Assembly (NCBI GenBank): GCA_964492335.1
Contig: CAZBJX010000003.1
Location: forward strand, 62,001 to 126,000
Direction of reading: 5' to 3'
Length of the DNA stretch: 64,000 bases
From: JAFGCL01 sp964492335
GTDB lineage: Bacteria; Chloroflexota; Dehalococcoidia; UBA2247; RBG-13-53-26
The notes under the pieces are model-generated. The model saw only the letters and a program-made list of their open reading frames with translations, was not told where the DNA came from and made no database searches. Below are positions 9,283-17,054 of this stretch, piece by piece. Positions within the stretch are counted from its first letter, which is position 1. Each line of letters begins with the position of its first letter. Made by a program: the position numbers and the translations under genes.

Positions 9283-9765
9283 TCAACGCTCCTTGGGTGC
9301 ATCGTTGCGGGCGATCGCCGGGGAGTGCCTCCATACCCAGAAATTGCTGACCAGGAAATTCAGCGGCGTGGCCACGGCGATGGCGCACACTGCCGAGAGG
9401 AGGTAGTACAGGCCGAACACCTCCGTCAGCAGCGTCAGCACCGCCAGGTTCACCGCCAGCGCCAGGGAAGAGGAGAGCAGGTACTTGGACCACTCCCAGG
9501 CCAGGGTCGCCGGGGTGTTCTGCTTGGGCCGGTCGCCGAAGGTCCACACCCGGTTCAGGGCGAAGTTGCTGGTGGCCGATGTGACCTGCGCTATCAGGGC
9601 CGAGGCAACGTAGTAGACGCCGATCACGTCGGTGAAGAGCTTGAGCGTCCCCAGGCCGACGAAGACACCACTCCCGCCGACCAGGCAGAACTTCACCAGC
9701 CGCATCAGGTCGCGGCTCCGGAGATCCCTGGCCTGCGGGTAGCGCAACTCAGCCACAGTCTTCAT
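9283..9765 (-). CDS. GtrA-like four-helix membrane protein
   Basis: 160 residues with four predicted membrane helices and the GtrA-family features FCLVGGSGVFVGLGT near residue 27 and NFALNRVWTF near residue 68. GtrA-like proteins are thought to flip or handle polyprenyl-phosphate-linked sugars at the membrane. It is the first gene of the left-hand glycan operon, 39 bases downstream of the transcription start inferred from the promoter at 9811-9839. Pairing with the soluble GT2 enzyme four genes on suggests the two act on one lipid-linked sugar. Confidence 0.85.
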   Translation of the reverse strand: MKTVAELRYPQARDLRSRDLMRLVKFCLVGGSGVFVGLGTLKLFTDVIGVYYVASALIAQVTSATSNFALNRVWTFGDRPKQNTPATLAWEWSKYLLSSSLALAVNLAVLTLLTEVFGLYYLLSAVCAIAVATPLNFLVSNFWVWRHSPAIARNDAPKER

Positions 9766-9810
9766 GCCAAAACCGGCAAGTCGCCATCAGCGGGAGGCAA
9801 CTCGCCCGTT

Positions 9811-9839
9811 ACTATATAGAGACGCTGCATCCGCCACAA
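9811..9839 (-). promoter_or_regulatory. Promoter of the gtrA-gmd glycan operon
   Basis: On the minus strand, TTGTGG (9834-9839) and TATAGT (9811-9816) are separated by 17 bases. Transcription would start near 9804, about 40 bases before the GtrA-like start. It is the only recognisable promoter for the nine genes down to position 1. Confidence 0.6.
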
Positions 9840-9860
9840 TGTTCCCGGGATGCCCGGTCA

Positions 9861-9948
9861 CCGGTGCCCGCGAGCGCGGGCCCGGGCCATTGAGGCGGAC
9901 GCCGTCGATGTCCAGCGACCGCCGGTGCCCCGCGAGCGCGGGCCCGGG
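9861..9948. repeat. Two copies of a GC-rich hairpin-forming repeat
   Basis: A 26-base unit at 9861-9886 recurs at 9922-9948 with one extra C. Each copy contains GCCCGCG-AG-CGCGGGC, able to form a 6-7 bp hairpin. They fill the gap between the galE stop and the gtrA promoter. There is no T-tract, so they look more like REP-type or transcript-end elements than a classical terminator. Confidence 0.6.
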
Positions 9949-9959
9949 GGCGGGGGAGG

Positions 9960-10940
9960 TCACGGGCGGGCGTATCCCCGGGGGTGCTCCCTGGTCCAGG
10001 CCCAGGCGCTGGCCATGATGTCCTCCAGGCCGGGGCGCCGGGGCGACCATCCCAGCTGCGCCCTGGCCCGCGCGGAGCTGGCCACCAGGACTGCCGGGTC
10101 GCCGGCCCGCCTGCCGGCCGGTGTGACCGCTATGCGGGCCCCGGTGATCTTCCTGGCCGCCTCTATGACCTCCAGCACGGAGTAGCCCTCGCCGTTGCCC
10201 AGGTTGAAGGCCCCGGCCCCTATGGCGTCGATCTTCTCCAGGGCCAGTATGTGCGCCGCGGCGATGTCGGCCACGTGGACGTAGTCCCGGACGCAGCTCC
10301 CGTCCGGGGTGGGGTAGTCGGTGCCGAACACCGAGACCGGCCGGCCGCTCATGGCCGCCTTGAAGATGTTGGGGACCAGGTGCGTCTCGGGCACGTGGTC
10401 CTCGCCCAGGCGGTCGGTGGCCCCGGCGGCGTTGAAATAGCGGAAGGACACGTGCTTGAGGCCGTAGGCCGTGCCGTACCAGCCCAGGACCTGCTCGAAC
10501 TGGAGCTTGGAGAGGCCGTAGGCGTTGATGGGCTCCCGGGGGTGGTCCTCTTCCATGGGGGCGCTGCGGGGCTCGCCGTAGACCGCCGCTGTGGAGGAGA
10601 AGACCATGCGGCGCACGTTGTGCCGCCGCATGACGTTCAGGAGGTTCAGGCCGCCGACGATGTTGGTGGCGAAGTACCGCGCGGGGTCCGTGGTGGAGTA
10701 CTCCACCACCGTCTCGCCGGCCATGTGCATCACGGCGTCGGGGGGCATTTCCGCGAAGGCGGCATCGAGGGCGGCGGCGTCGCAGATGTCCGCCTGGAGG
10801 AAGCGGGCGGCGCCGGGGACCGCTTCGCGGTGCCCCTGCTGCAGGTTGTCGACTACCAGGACCCGGTGCCCCGCGGAGAGCAGGCCTTCGGTGACCACGC
10901 TGCCGACATAACCGGCGCCCCCGGTGACCAGGACATTCAC
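9960..10940 (-). CDS. galE: UDP-glucose/UDP-GlcNAc 4-epimerase
   Basis: 326 residues. N-terminal Rossmann motif VTGGAGYVGSVV, then the epimerase signature FSSTAAVYGEP with the catalytic Ser/Thr, and YGLSK supplying the Tyr-Lys pair. The stretch FRYFNAAGA and the DYPTPDGSCVRDYVHV motif are diagnostic for GalE. It interconverts UDP-glucose and UDP-galactose (or the N-acetyl forms). It is the last gene of the heptose operon; its GTG overlaps the gmhA stop (GTGA). Its presence suggests galactose or GalNAc in the same surface glycan. Confidence 0.93.
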   Translation of the reverse strand: MNVLVTGGAGYVGSVVTEGLLSAGHRVLVVDNLQQGHREAVPGAARFLQADICDAAALDAAFAEMPPDAVMHMAGETVVEYSTTDPARYFATNIVGGLNLLNVMRRHNVRRMVFSSTAAVYGEPRSAPMEEDHPREPINAYGLSKLQFEQVLGWYGTAYGLKHVSFRYFNAAGATDRLGEDHVPETHLVPNIFKAAMSGRPVSVFGTDYPTPDGSCVRDYVHVADIAAAHILALEKIDAIGAGAFNLGNGEGYSVLEVIEAARKITGARIAVTPAGRRAGDPAVLVASSARARAQLGWSPRRPGLEDIMASAWAWTREHPRGYARP

Positions 10941-11545
10941 GGCTCTCTGCCCCCCTGCCCGGCCCGCCGCCCGGGGCCGAAGAGCGAGGTCTCCACCAGG
11001 GAGCAGATGATGTGCCCGGCCAGCATATGGGCTTCCTGAATGCGGGGCGTGTCCGTCGACGGGATGGAGAGGACGTGATGGGCCAGGTCCCGGAGGGTGC
11101 CCCCGGCGCCGGTGAAGGCCACGGTGACTGCCCCCAGTTGCCGCGCCGCGTCGATGCCGCGGACCACGTTGGAGGACTCCCCGCTGGTGCTCAGGCCGAC
11201 CACCACGTCGCCCCTGGCCGCCAGGCCCCGCACCTGCCGGGCGAACACCTCTTCGTAGCCGAAGTCGTTGGCGATGGCGGTCAGGGACGCCGTGCTGGCC
11301 GTCAGGGAGATGGCCGGCAGGGGCTCCCGGAACAGGGTGAACTTGCCGGCGAGCTCGCCGGCCAGGTGGTCGGCGTCGGCGGCGCTGCCGCCGTTGCCGA
11401 AGAGGAGCACCTGGTTGCCCCGCCTCAGGGCGCGCACCATGGCGTCGGCGATATCCACAATGATGCCGGCCTGCTCCTCCAGGGCGGCGCAGAGCGCGAC
11501 GCTCTCCCGCACCTGGCTGGCGACGACCTTCTTCTTGCCCCTCAT
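10937..11545 (-). CDS. gmhA: SIS-domain phosphoheptose isomerase
   Basis: 202 residues, a single SIS domain. The phosphosugar-binding segment is LLFGNGGSAADADHLAGEL, followed by KFTLFREPLPAISLTA and GDVVVGLSTSGES, all typical of sedoheptulose-7-phosphate isomerase. It makes D-glycero-D-manno-heptose 7-phosphate. The gene follows hddA by 4 bases and overlaps galE. A second SIS gene (13150-13740) heads the operon, so the cluster carries two GmhA-like isomerases. This copy keeps the classic HxxxE-type C-terminus (EAHMLAGHIICSLVE). Confidence 0.85.
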   Translation of the reverse strand: MRGKKKVVASQVRESVALCAALEEQAGIIVDIADAMVRALRRGNQVLLFGNGGSAADADHLAGELAGKFTLFREPLPAISLTASTASLTAIANDFGYEEVFARQVRGLAARGDVVVGLSTSGESSNVVRGIDAARQLGAVTVAFTGAGGTLRDLAHHVLSIPSTDTPRIQEAHMLAGHIICSLVETSLFGPGRRAGQGGREP

Positions 11546-11549
11546 GTGC

Positions 11550-12581
11550 CTAGTCCCCGCTCACTTCCCAGCTCTGCATGCCGCGCAGGTCGAAGGAGAA
11601 GCCCACGATCTTCCCCCCGGCCGCCTCCAGCCTCTCCGCCACGATGTGCCACTTGTCGAACTCGCACAGGAAGAGGAGGTAGCCCCCTCCGCCCGCTCCC
11701 AGGAGCTTGCCGCCGATGGCCCCGTTGTTCCTGGCCACCTCGTACAGCTCGTCGATGGCGGGGTCGCTGATCTTGGAGGAGAGCCTCTTCTTGCAGACCC
11801 AGGCCTGGTGCATGAGGGTGCCGAACTCGTGCAGGTGCCCCAGCAGGAGGGCGTTCTTCATGCTGTAGGCCAGGGCCTTCGTCTCCTGGAGGGCCTGGAC
11901 CACCGTCTCCTTCTTGCGGACGTAGGAGTCCACCTGGTCGTCCAGGATGCCGGCGGAAAGCCTGGTCCCGCCGGTGTAGCACAGCATGAGCCGGTACTCC
12001 AGCTCGCTGATGGTATCCCAGTTGATGCGCAGCGGGTTGACGATGGTGGTCCTGCCCAGGAACTCGATGAAGTTGAAGCCCCCGAAGGTGGCCGCGTACT
12101 GGTCCTGCCTCCCCCCCTTGATCCTGGCCTCTTCGCGCTCGATGCGATAAGCCAGCTCGGCGATGTCGTAGGAGGTCAGCGGCATCTTCAGCATCTGCTT
12201 GAAGGCGCCCACAATGGCCACCACCAGGGCGCTGGAGGTGCCCAGACCGGAGCCCGGGGGGGCATCGGTGTGCAGGAAGAGGTCGTAGCCGCTGGTCAGG
12301 CCCATGCCCCGTATGGCCGCCTTCACCAGGTCCAGCTGCCCGTCGTACGCCAGGCCGGTGCTGACGTCGTAGCGGGTGACGATGTCGTAGTCCAGCGAGG
12401 TGACGCTGATGGAGCCGTCCTGGCGCGCCTTGAGGGTGCAGTAGGCGTACTTGCTGATGGTGGTGCTCAGGACCGCGCCGCCCTGCTCCTCGGGATAGGG
12501 GGGGACGTCGGTGCCGCCGCCGCCGAAGCTGATGCGCAGGGGCGCGCGGCTGCGTATGGTGGTGGCCTTCATCTCATGCAT
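11550..12581 (-). CDS. hddA: GHMP-family D-glycero-D-manno-heptose 7-phosphate kinase
   Basis: 343 residues. N-terminal RAPLRISFGGGGTDVPPY is the signature of HddA-type sugar kinases. The GHMP ATP-binding motif PPGSGLGTSSALVVA is near residue 108, and the C-terminal GHMP motif GAIGGKLLGAGGGGYL is intact. It phosphorylates C1 of heptose 7-phosphate to the alpha-1,7-bisphosphate, which points to the GDP-heptose branch rather than ADP-heptose. The ATG at 12581 overlaps the gmhB stop by 8 bases; a second in-frame ATG at 12572 is an alternative start. Confidence 0.88.
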   Translation of the reverse strand: MHEMKATTIRSRAPLRISFGGGGTDVPPYPEEQGGAVLSTTISKYAYCTLKARQDGSISVTSLDYDIVTRYDVSTGLAYDGQLDLVKAAIRGMGLTSGYDLFLHTDAPPGSGLGTSSALVVAIVGAFKQMLKMPLTSYDIAELAYRIEREEARIKGGRQDQYAATFGGFNFIEFLGRTTIVNPLRINWDTISELEYRLMLCYTGGTRLSAGILDDQVDSYVRKKETVVQALQETKALAYSMKNALLLGHLHEFGTLMHQAWVCKKRLSSKISDPAIDELYEVARNNGAIGGKLLGAGGGGYLLFLCEFDKWHIVAERLEAAGGKIVGFSFDLRGMQSWEVSGD

Positions 12582-13134
12582 CTTTGAGCAGCCATTCTAC
12601 CGCCTCGAAGAGGCCAACGGCAACATGGTCCGCCTCGGCGCCGGGGCCGGAAGCGGGGTGGCCCTCCCGGTCGCGGGGCAGCTCCGCGGCGTCCGGCCTC
12701 AGCCAGACGGTGCGGCACCCGGCGGCCCTGCCCGCCTGCACGTCCTTGATATCGTCCCCGATCATGTAGGAGCGGCCCAGGTCGATCCCCATGTCCCGGG
12801 CGGCCTGCAGCAGCAGGGCCGGTTTGGGCTTCCGGCAGGCGCACCCCTCGTCGGGGTGGTGGGGGCACAGGTAGATGGCATCGATACGGGCCTTCTCCCG
12901 GGCCAGCTCCGCCTCCATCTTCGCGTGGATGCGCGACAGCGTCTCCAGGGTGAAGTAGCCCCGCGCCAGGCCCGACTGGTTGGTGATCACCACCACCTTG
13001 AAGCCGCGCTCGTTCAGCGCCCTGACGGCGGCGGGTACGCCGGGGAGGATTGCGAAGTCCCGGGGGTCGCGGCAGTAGTGGACGTCCGGAGCAATGGTGC
13101 CGTCCCGGTCCAGGAATGCGGCTCGGTGCGACAT
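12574..13134 (-). CDS. gmhB: HAD-family heptose 1,7-bisphosphate phosphatase
   Basis: 186 residues. The HAD nucleophile motif FLDRDGT is at residues ~8-14 and motif II is VITNQSG. The family-specific zinc loop CPHHPDEGCACRKPKP and the acidic motif IGDDIKDVQAG are present. This is the full GmhB pattern. It removes the C7 phosphate from heptose bisphosphate, yielding heptose 1-phosphate for nucleotidylation. It lies between the upstream SIS gene and hddA in one operon. The nucleotidyltransferase (HddC or HldE type) that would finish the pathway is not in this window. Confidence 0.9.
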   Translation of the reverse strand: MSHRAAFLDRDGTIAPDVHYCRDPRDFAILPGVPAAVRALNERGFKVVVITNQSGLARGYFTLETLSRIHAKMEAELAREKARIDAIYLCPHHPDEGCACRKPKPALLLQAARDMGIDLGRSYMIGDDIKDVQAGRAAGCRTVWLRPDAAELPRDREGHPASGPGAEADHVAVGLFEAVEWLLKDA

Positions 13135-13149
13135 GAGGACCTGCGGCGC

Positions 13150-13740
13150 CTACTCCCGCAGGCAGGAAGTGATGACGTGGCCCAGCATGAGGTGGACGTC
13201 CTCCACTTTGTCGATGTTGGCGTCCGGGACCATGATGCAGAAGTCGACCAGGTCCTTCAGGCGGCCCCCGTCCAGCCCGGTCAGGCCCACGGTGACGGCC
13301 CCGCAGGCCCGGGCCGCCATGACGCCGTTGAGGACATTGGAGGACAGGCCGCTCCCGCTGATGCCGATGACCACGTCTCCGGGCTCGACCTGGTCCTGGA
13401 CCTGCTGCGCGAAGATGCTGTCGTAGGCGGTGTCGTTGGCCCAGGCGGAGATGAGGGACATGTTGTCGGTCAGGGCCGTGGCCCGCAGCCGCGGTCTGCC
13501 GTTGCTGCCGGCGCCCTTGGCCAGGTCGCAGGCCAGGTGGGACGCAGTGGCGGCGCTGCCTCCGTTGCCGAAGAGAAAGACCCTTCTGCGGTGTGAGCGG
13601 GCCTCCCGCAGCAGGCGGACGACCCGTTCGATCTGGTCCACGGGCAGGTTGCTCAGGGTGGCCCGCATGCCGGAGAAGTAGGCCGATATGGCCTGGCTGG
13701 TGGAGTCCAACGTCACCCGGGCCATCACTTCATACTTCAT
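13150..13740 (-). CDS. Second SIS-domain phosphosugar isomerase, GmhA-like
   Basis: 196 residues with the same SIS core as GmhA: VFLFGNGGSAATASHLACDL, ALTDNMSLISAWAND, GDVVIGISGSGLSSNV and EDVHLMLGHVITSCL. It is the first gene of the operon, reading from 13740, with GGAG a few bases before the ATG. Two GmhA-like proteins in one operon could be redundant, form a heteromer, or use different phosphosugars. The ALTDNMSL segment resembles SIS proteins grouped with HddA and GmhB in GDP-heptose clusters. The enzyme class is secure; the exact substrate is not. Confidence 0.82.
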   Translation of the reverse strand: MKYEVMARVTLDSTSQAISAYFSGMRATLSNLPVDQIERVVRLLREARSHRRRVFLFGNGGSAATASHLACDLAKGAGSNGRPRLRATALTDNMSLISAWANDTAYDSIFAQQVQDQVEPGDVVIGISGSGLSSNVLNGVMAARACGAVTVGLTGLDGGRLKDLVDFCIMVPDANIDKVEDVHLMLGHVITSCLRE

Positions 13741-13811
13741 GCCGGTCTCCTGCAGCCTCCCATGGCGGCGTCTCCCGCCCGAATGTGCACCCTGGCGGGG
13801 TGGAACGCGTA

Positions 13812-13841
13812 TTGATATTATGGTACCACACTAACTATAGG
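13812..13841. promoter_or_regulatory. Overlapping divergent promoters
   Basis: Plus strand: TTGATA (13812-13817), 18 bases, TATAGG (13836-13841), for the MBL-fold gene. Minus strand: TACCAT (13820-13825) preceded by TGTGG as an extended -10, for the heptose operon. The two overlap physically, so RNA polymerase binding at one should exclude the other. Confidence 0.5.
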
Positions 13842-13911
13842 TGACGACGGCGGCCCGCGGAAAGTTCCGCCCGGAGGGCGGCCGCAGTGCATCGCGAGGA
13901 GGCCCGGGGCT

Positions 13912-14598
13912 ATGGACGGCAAGAGCTCTCTCTGTATATCGGATGGCGTCTACATCGTCGGCGGGGCGGACCTGTCCCACCCCCATGATTGCGCGGTGTA
14001 CCTGGTGGACGGCGGCGGGCCCCTGGCCCTCATCGACGCCGGCGCCGGCGAGGGATACGAGCTTATCCTGGACAATATCAGGAGCCTGGGGCTTCTGCCC
14101 GGGAGGCTGGAGGCGGTCATCGCCACCCACGGCCACATCGACCACATCGGCTCCCTCCATCAGCTGCGCCGGGACTTCGGCCTGCGGGTGATCGCCCACG
14201 AGCTGGACCGGCGGGCCATCGAGACCGGTGCCGGCTGCGGCGCAGAGTACTACGGGTTGCGGTACACGCCCTGCCCGGTGGATGTCGTCCTCCGGGGGGA
14301 AGAGGAAGAGCTGGCCTGCGGCCGCCTGCGGCTGAAGGTGCTCCACATACCCGGTCACACGCCGGGGTCCATAGCCATCTACTTCGACGCGGGCAAGAAG
14401 CGGGTCCTCTTCGGCCAGGATGTCCACGGCCCCTATTTCCTGCCGGGCTCGGACACGGCCCAGGCCCGCCGCTCCCTGCGCCGGCTGGCGGACCTGGAGG
14501 CCGATGTCCTCTGCGAGGGCCATTTCGGGGTCTACGAGCCGAAGGCGGAGGTGAAGAGGTACATCGAGGGGTACCTGCGCATCCTCTGCGCCGACTGA
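13912..14598 (+). CDS. Metallo-beta-lactamase-fold hydrolase
   Basis: 228 residues. The metal-binding motif is ATHGHIDHIGS (HxHxDH, near residue 70), followed by HIPGHTPGS (H) and FGQDVHG (D). This is a complete dinuclear zinc site of the glyoxalase II/MBL superfamily. The ATG at 13912 is preceded by GAGGAGG with 9-base spacing. It stands alone on the plus strand, divergent from the heptose operon. It most resembles general thioester or phosphodiester MBL hydrolases, and no specific substrate can be assigned. Confidence 0.85.
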   Translation: MDGKSSLCISDGVYIVGGADLSHPHDCAVYLVDGGGPLALIDAGAGEGYELILDNIRSLGLLPGRLEAVIATHGHIDHIGSLHQLRRDFGLRVIAHELDRRAIETGAGCGAEYYGLRYTPCPVDVVLRGEEEELACGRLRLKVLHIPGHTPGSIAIYFDAGKKRVLFGQDVHGPYFLPGSDTAQARRSLRRLADLEADVLCEGHFGVYEPKAEVKRYIEGYLRILCAD

Positions 14599-14629
14599 CG
14601 CGGAGGGCCGGGGCCGCAGGCCCGCCCCT

Positions 14630-15460
14630 TCAGCCCATGGCCCGGGTCATGATCAGCGCGGCTGCCACCATAGGGAGGACGACCAGGGCCGCGAAGGCCA
14701 GGGCGCCCACCGCCGCGGCCCTGGCGGGGGACAGAGAGTAGTTGTGCCGGATGGCGGTCACCCCCAGGAAGAAGACCCACAGGCAGAAGAGCGGGAAGGC
14801 CACCTGGTAGGCGGCGTTGGCCCGGTTGGAGGCCAGCAGGGCCCGGAGCATGATCAGGGGGGCGGCGAAGAGCCCCGGGAGGTAGGCCAGGCACAGCCCG
14901 CAGAAGATGCCGCGGAGCCCTCCCCGGGGGGCCGGTGCGGGCCCGGGGCGGGGCGCCGCCGGCTCTCCCGGAGCGTTGACAGGGCCTTCCCGGGGGCCCG
15001 CCGGCTCTCCCGGAGCGTTGACGGGGTCTTCCCGGGGGCCGGCGCACGGCTCGCGGAAGGGGCCGCCGGGCCCGTCCCGGGGCCCCTCCTGAAGGGCGCT
15101 CCTGTCCCTGAGGGCGGCGGCCGCCAGGTGCACGAAGGCCGCCTGCAGGGACAGCACGGCCATGAACAGGGCCACCCAGAGGGGCAGGATGGACCAGAGG
15201 GTGAGGGTCCCCTTCGGCAGGTCCAGGATGTCCTCGAAGAGCTCAGGGGGGCTGGGCACCAGGACCAGACCGGTGACGACGGCCACCGACAGGGCCGTCA
15301 GCAGGGACAGGGCCACGGGCCGGCGGCGGCTGGCCTGGGCCAGGGTGGGTGACGGGGACAGCAGCACTCCGGCCAGGGTGTCCAGGGCCTCCAGGGCTGC
15401 CCGGCCCCATCTCGCGGGACGGGAGAGGTCGCCGGCCTCGGTGGTGCGCATCAGCGCCAT
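14630..15460 (-). CDS. Yip1-like multi-pass membrane protein with a repeat insert
   Basis: About 276 residues from the ATG at 15460; the frame extends to 15505, but the extra residues do not look natural. There are roughly five membrane helices: two in the first ~110 residues and three in the last ~110. Between them lies a ~60-residue Pro/Gly/Glu-rich cytoplasmic or periplasmic insert, with a 14-residue unit (GPREDPVNAPGEPA-like) repeated twice. The Leu/Ala-rich helices with RANAAYQVAFP and the overall length suggest the Yip1 membrane family, but this is weak. Function unknown. Confidence 0.6.
   Translation of the reverse strand: MALMRTTEAGDLSRPARWGRAALEALDTLAGVLLSPSPTLAQASRRRPVALSLLTALSVAVVTGLVLVPSPPELFEDILDLPKGTLTLWSILPLWVALFMAVLSLQAAFVHLAAAALRDRSALQEGPRDGPGGPFREPCAGPREDPVNAPGEPAGPREGPVNAPGEPAAPRPGPAPAPRGGLRGIFCGLCLAYLPGLFAAPLIMLRALLASNRANAAYQVAFPLFCLWVFFLGVTAIRHNYSLSPARAAAVGALAFAALVVLPMVAAALIMTRAMG
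14959..15042. repeat. 42-bp tandem repeat, two copies, in frame
   Basis: The unit at 14959-15000 is repeated at 15001-15042 with two base differences. It encodes a 14-residue Pro/Gly-rich repeat inside the Yip1-like protein, so copy-number change would not shift the frame. Confidence 0.85.
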
Positions 15461-15521
15461 TCTACCCCATCGCCGCCGAAGACAGGAGGCGGCGCATGCG
15501 CACAAGCGAGTGCAGCCTTGG

Positions 15522-15551
15522 TTGACTTGGGAATGAGCTTTACCTTATACT
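15522..15551 (+). promoter_or_regulatory. Promoter of the tRNA-tuf-rpl operon
   Basis: TTGACT (15522-15527), 18-base spacer, TATACT (15546-15551). This is one of the best sigma-A-type matches in the window. The transcript would start about 6 bases before the first tRNA, as expected for a strong stable-RNA promoter. Confidence 0.75.
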
Positions 15552-15563
15552 ATTTGGCCAGTT

Positions 15564-15636
15564 GCCCGAGTGGCGCAACGGTAGCGCAACCGATTTGTAA
15601 TCGGTAGGGTAGCGGGTTCGAATCCCCTCTCGGGCT
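15564..15636 (+). tRNA. tRNA-Thr (TGT anticodon)
   Basis: 73 bases. Acceptor stem GCCCGAG/CTCGGGC, D-arm with GCGCAACGGTAGCGC, anticodon stem ACCGA/TCGGT around loop TTTGTAA (anticodon TGT), and T-loop GGTTCGAATCC. CCA is not encoded. Confidence 0.95.
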
Positions 15637-15638
15637 AC

Positions 15639-15721
15639 GGAGGGGTGGGTGAGCGGCTAATACCAACAGACTGTAAATCTGTCGCCTAACGGCTTCGCAG
15701 GTTCGAATCCTGCCCCCTCCA
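15639..15721 (+). tRNA. tRNA-Tyr (GTA anticodon)
   Basis: 83 bases, two bases after the preceding tRNA. Acceptor GGAGGGG/CCCCTCC, anticodon stem ACAGA/TCTGT around CTGTAAA (anticodon GTA), and a long class II variable arm before the GGTTCGAATCC T-loop. Confidence 0.95.
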
Positions 15722-15748
15722 GTTCGGGTATGTTAAAATTGGGAGAGT

Positions 15749-15821
15749 GCCCACATAGCTCAGTAGGTAGAGCACGCCCTTGGTAAGGGCGAGGTCACCC
15801 GTTCGAGCCGGGTTGTGGGCT
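15749..15821 (+). tRNA. tRNA-Thr (GGT anticodon)
   Basis: 73 bases. Acceptor GCCCACA/TGTGGGC, anticodon loop TTGGTAA (anticodon GGT), T-loop CGTTCGAGCCG. It lies 24 bases before the tuf start and is presumably processed from the same transcript. Confidence 0.95.
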
Positions 15822-15845
15822 CTGAGATAAGAGGAGGCGTATATA

Positions 15846-17045
15846 ATGGCGAAGAAGAAGTACGAGCGTACCAAGCCCCATGTCAATATCGGCACCATCG
15901 GTCACGTGGACCACGGCAAGACGACCCTGACCTCGGCCATCACCAGGGTCCTGGCCACGCAGGGCAAGGCTCAGTTCCGTACTTATGACGCCATTGACAA
16001 CGCCCCCGAAGAGAAGGCCCGGGGCCTGACCATTCAGATCTCCCACATCGAGTATGAGACGGAGAAGCGCCACTACGCTCACGTGGACTGCCCCGGCCAT
16101 GCCGACTACATCAAGAACATGATCACCGGCGCCGCGCAGATGGACGGGGCCATCCTGGTGGTCAGCGCCTTCGACGGCCCCATGCCCCAGACCCGGGAGC
16201 ACATCCTGCTGGCGCGCCAGGTGCAGGTGCCCTATATCCTGGTGGCCCTGAACAAGGTCGACATGATGGAGGACGAGGAGCTTCTCGACCTGGTGGAGCT
16301 CGAAGTCCGGGACCTGCTGACCAAGTACCAGTTCCCCGGGGACGAGACCCCCATTGTCAGGGTGAGCGGGCTCAAGGCCGGCGAGTGCGGCTGCGGCAAG
16401 AGGGATTGCCAGTGGTGCGGCCCCATCTGGAGCCTGATGGATGCGGTGGACTCCTACATCCCCGAGCCCAAGAGGGACAAGGACCGCCCGTTCCTGATGG
16501 CGGTGGAGGACGTGTTCAGCATCAAGGGGCGGGGCACCGTTCCCACCGGCCGTGTTGAGCGCGGCACCATCAAGCCGGGGGACGAGATCGAGATAGTGGG
16601 CCTGGGCCCCACCAAGAAGATCGTGGCCACCAGCCTGGAGATGTTCCACAAGACCCTGGACTACGCGGAGCCCGGGGATGCCGTGGGGGTGCTCCTGCGG
16701 GGCGCGGAGCGCGACGATATCCAGCGGGGCCAGGTGCTGGCGGCGCCCGGCTCCATCACCCCGCACACCGCTGCGGAGACCGAGGTCTACATACTGAGCA
16801 AGGAAGAGGGCGGGCGGCACACCCCTTTCTTCAACGGGTACAAGCCGCAGTTCTACATTCGGACGACGGACGTGACCGGCTCCATCGAGCTTCCCCCGGG
16901 TGTCGAAATGGCCATGCCGGGCGACAATGTGAAGATGAAGATCAGGCTGATCACCCCCGTGGCCATGGACGAAGGCCTGAGGTTCGCCATCAGGGAAGGC
17001 GGGCGGACCGTTGGCTCCGGGGTGATCACCAAGATCATCGAGTAG
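15846..17045 (+). CDS. tuf: Elongation factor Tu
   Basis: 399 residues. The GTP-binding motifs are all present: GHVDHGKTT (19-27), DCPGHADY (81-88), NKVD (136-139) and SGLK (174-177). Domains II and III are complete, ending in GSGVITKI. It delivers aminoacyl-tRNA to the ribosome. GAGGAGG sits 8 bases before the ATG. It is co-transcribed with three upstream tRNAs and the downstream rpmG-secE-nusG-rplKA genes. Unusual: domain I carries a short insert after SGLK with four cysteines at 181, 183, 188 and 191 (CxC-x4-CxxC), which could bind a metal. Confidence 0.98.
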   Translation: MAKKKYERTKPHVNIGTIGHVDHGKTTLTSAITRVLATQGKAQFRTYDAIDNAPEEKARGLTIQISHIEYETEKRHYAHVDCPGHADYIKNMITGAAQMDGAILVVSAFDGPMPQTREHILLARQVQVPYILVALNKVDMMEDEELLDLVELEVRDLLTKYQFPGDETPIVRVSGLKAGECGCGKRDCQWCGPIWSLMDAVDSYIPEPKRDKDRPFLMAVEDVFSIKGRGTVPTGRVERGTIKPGDEIEIVGLGPTKKIVATSLEMFHKTLDYAEPGDAVGVLLRGAERDDIQRGQVLAAPGSITPHTAAETEVYILSKEEGGRHTPFFNGYKPQFYIRTTDVTGSIELPPGVEMAMPGDNVKMKIRLITPVAMDEGLRFAIREGGRTVGSGVITKIIE

Positions 17046-17054
17046 GGATGGTAA

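Noticed and set aside
9861..9948. CRISPR-like repeat
   Set aside because: Only two imperfect copies with self-complementary cores and no further units; not an array.
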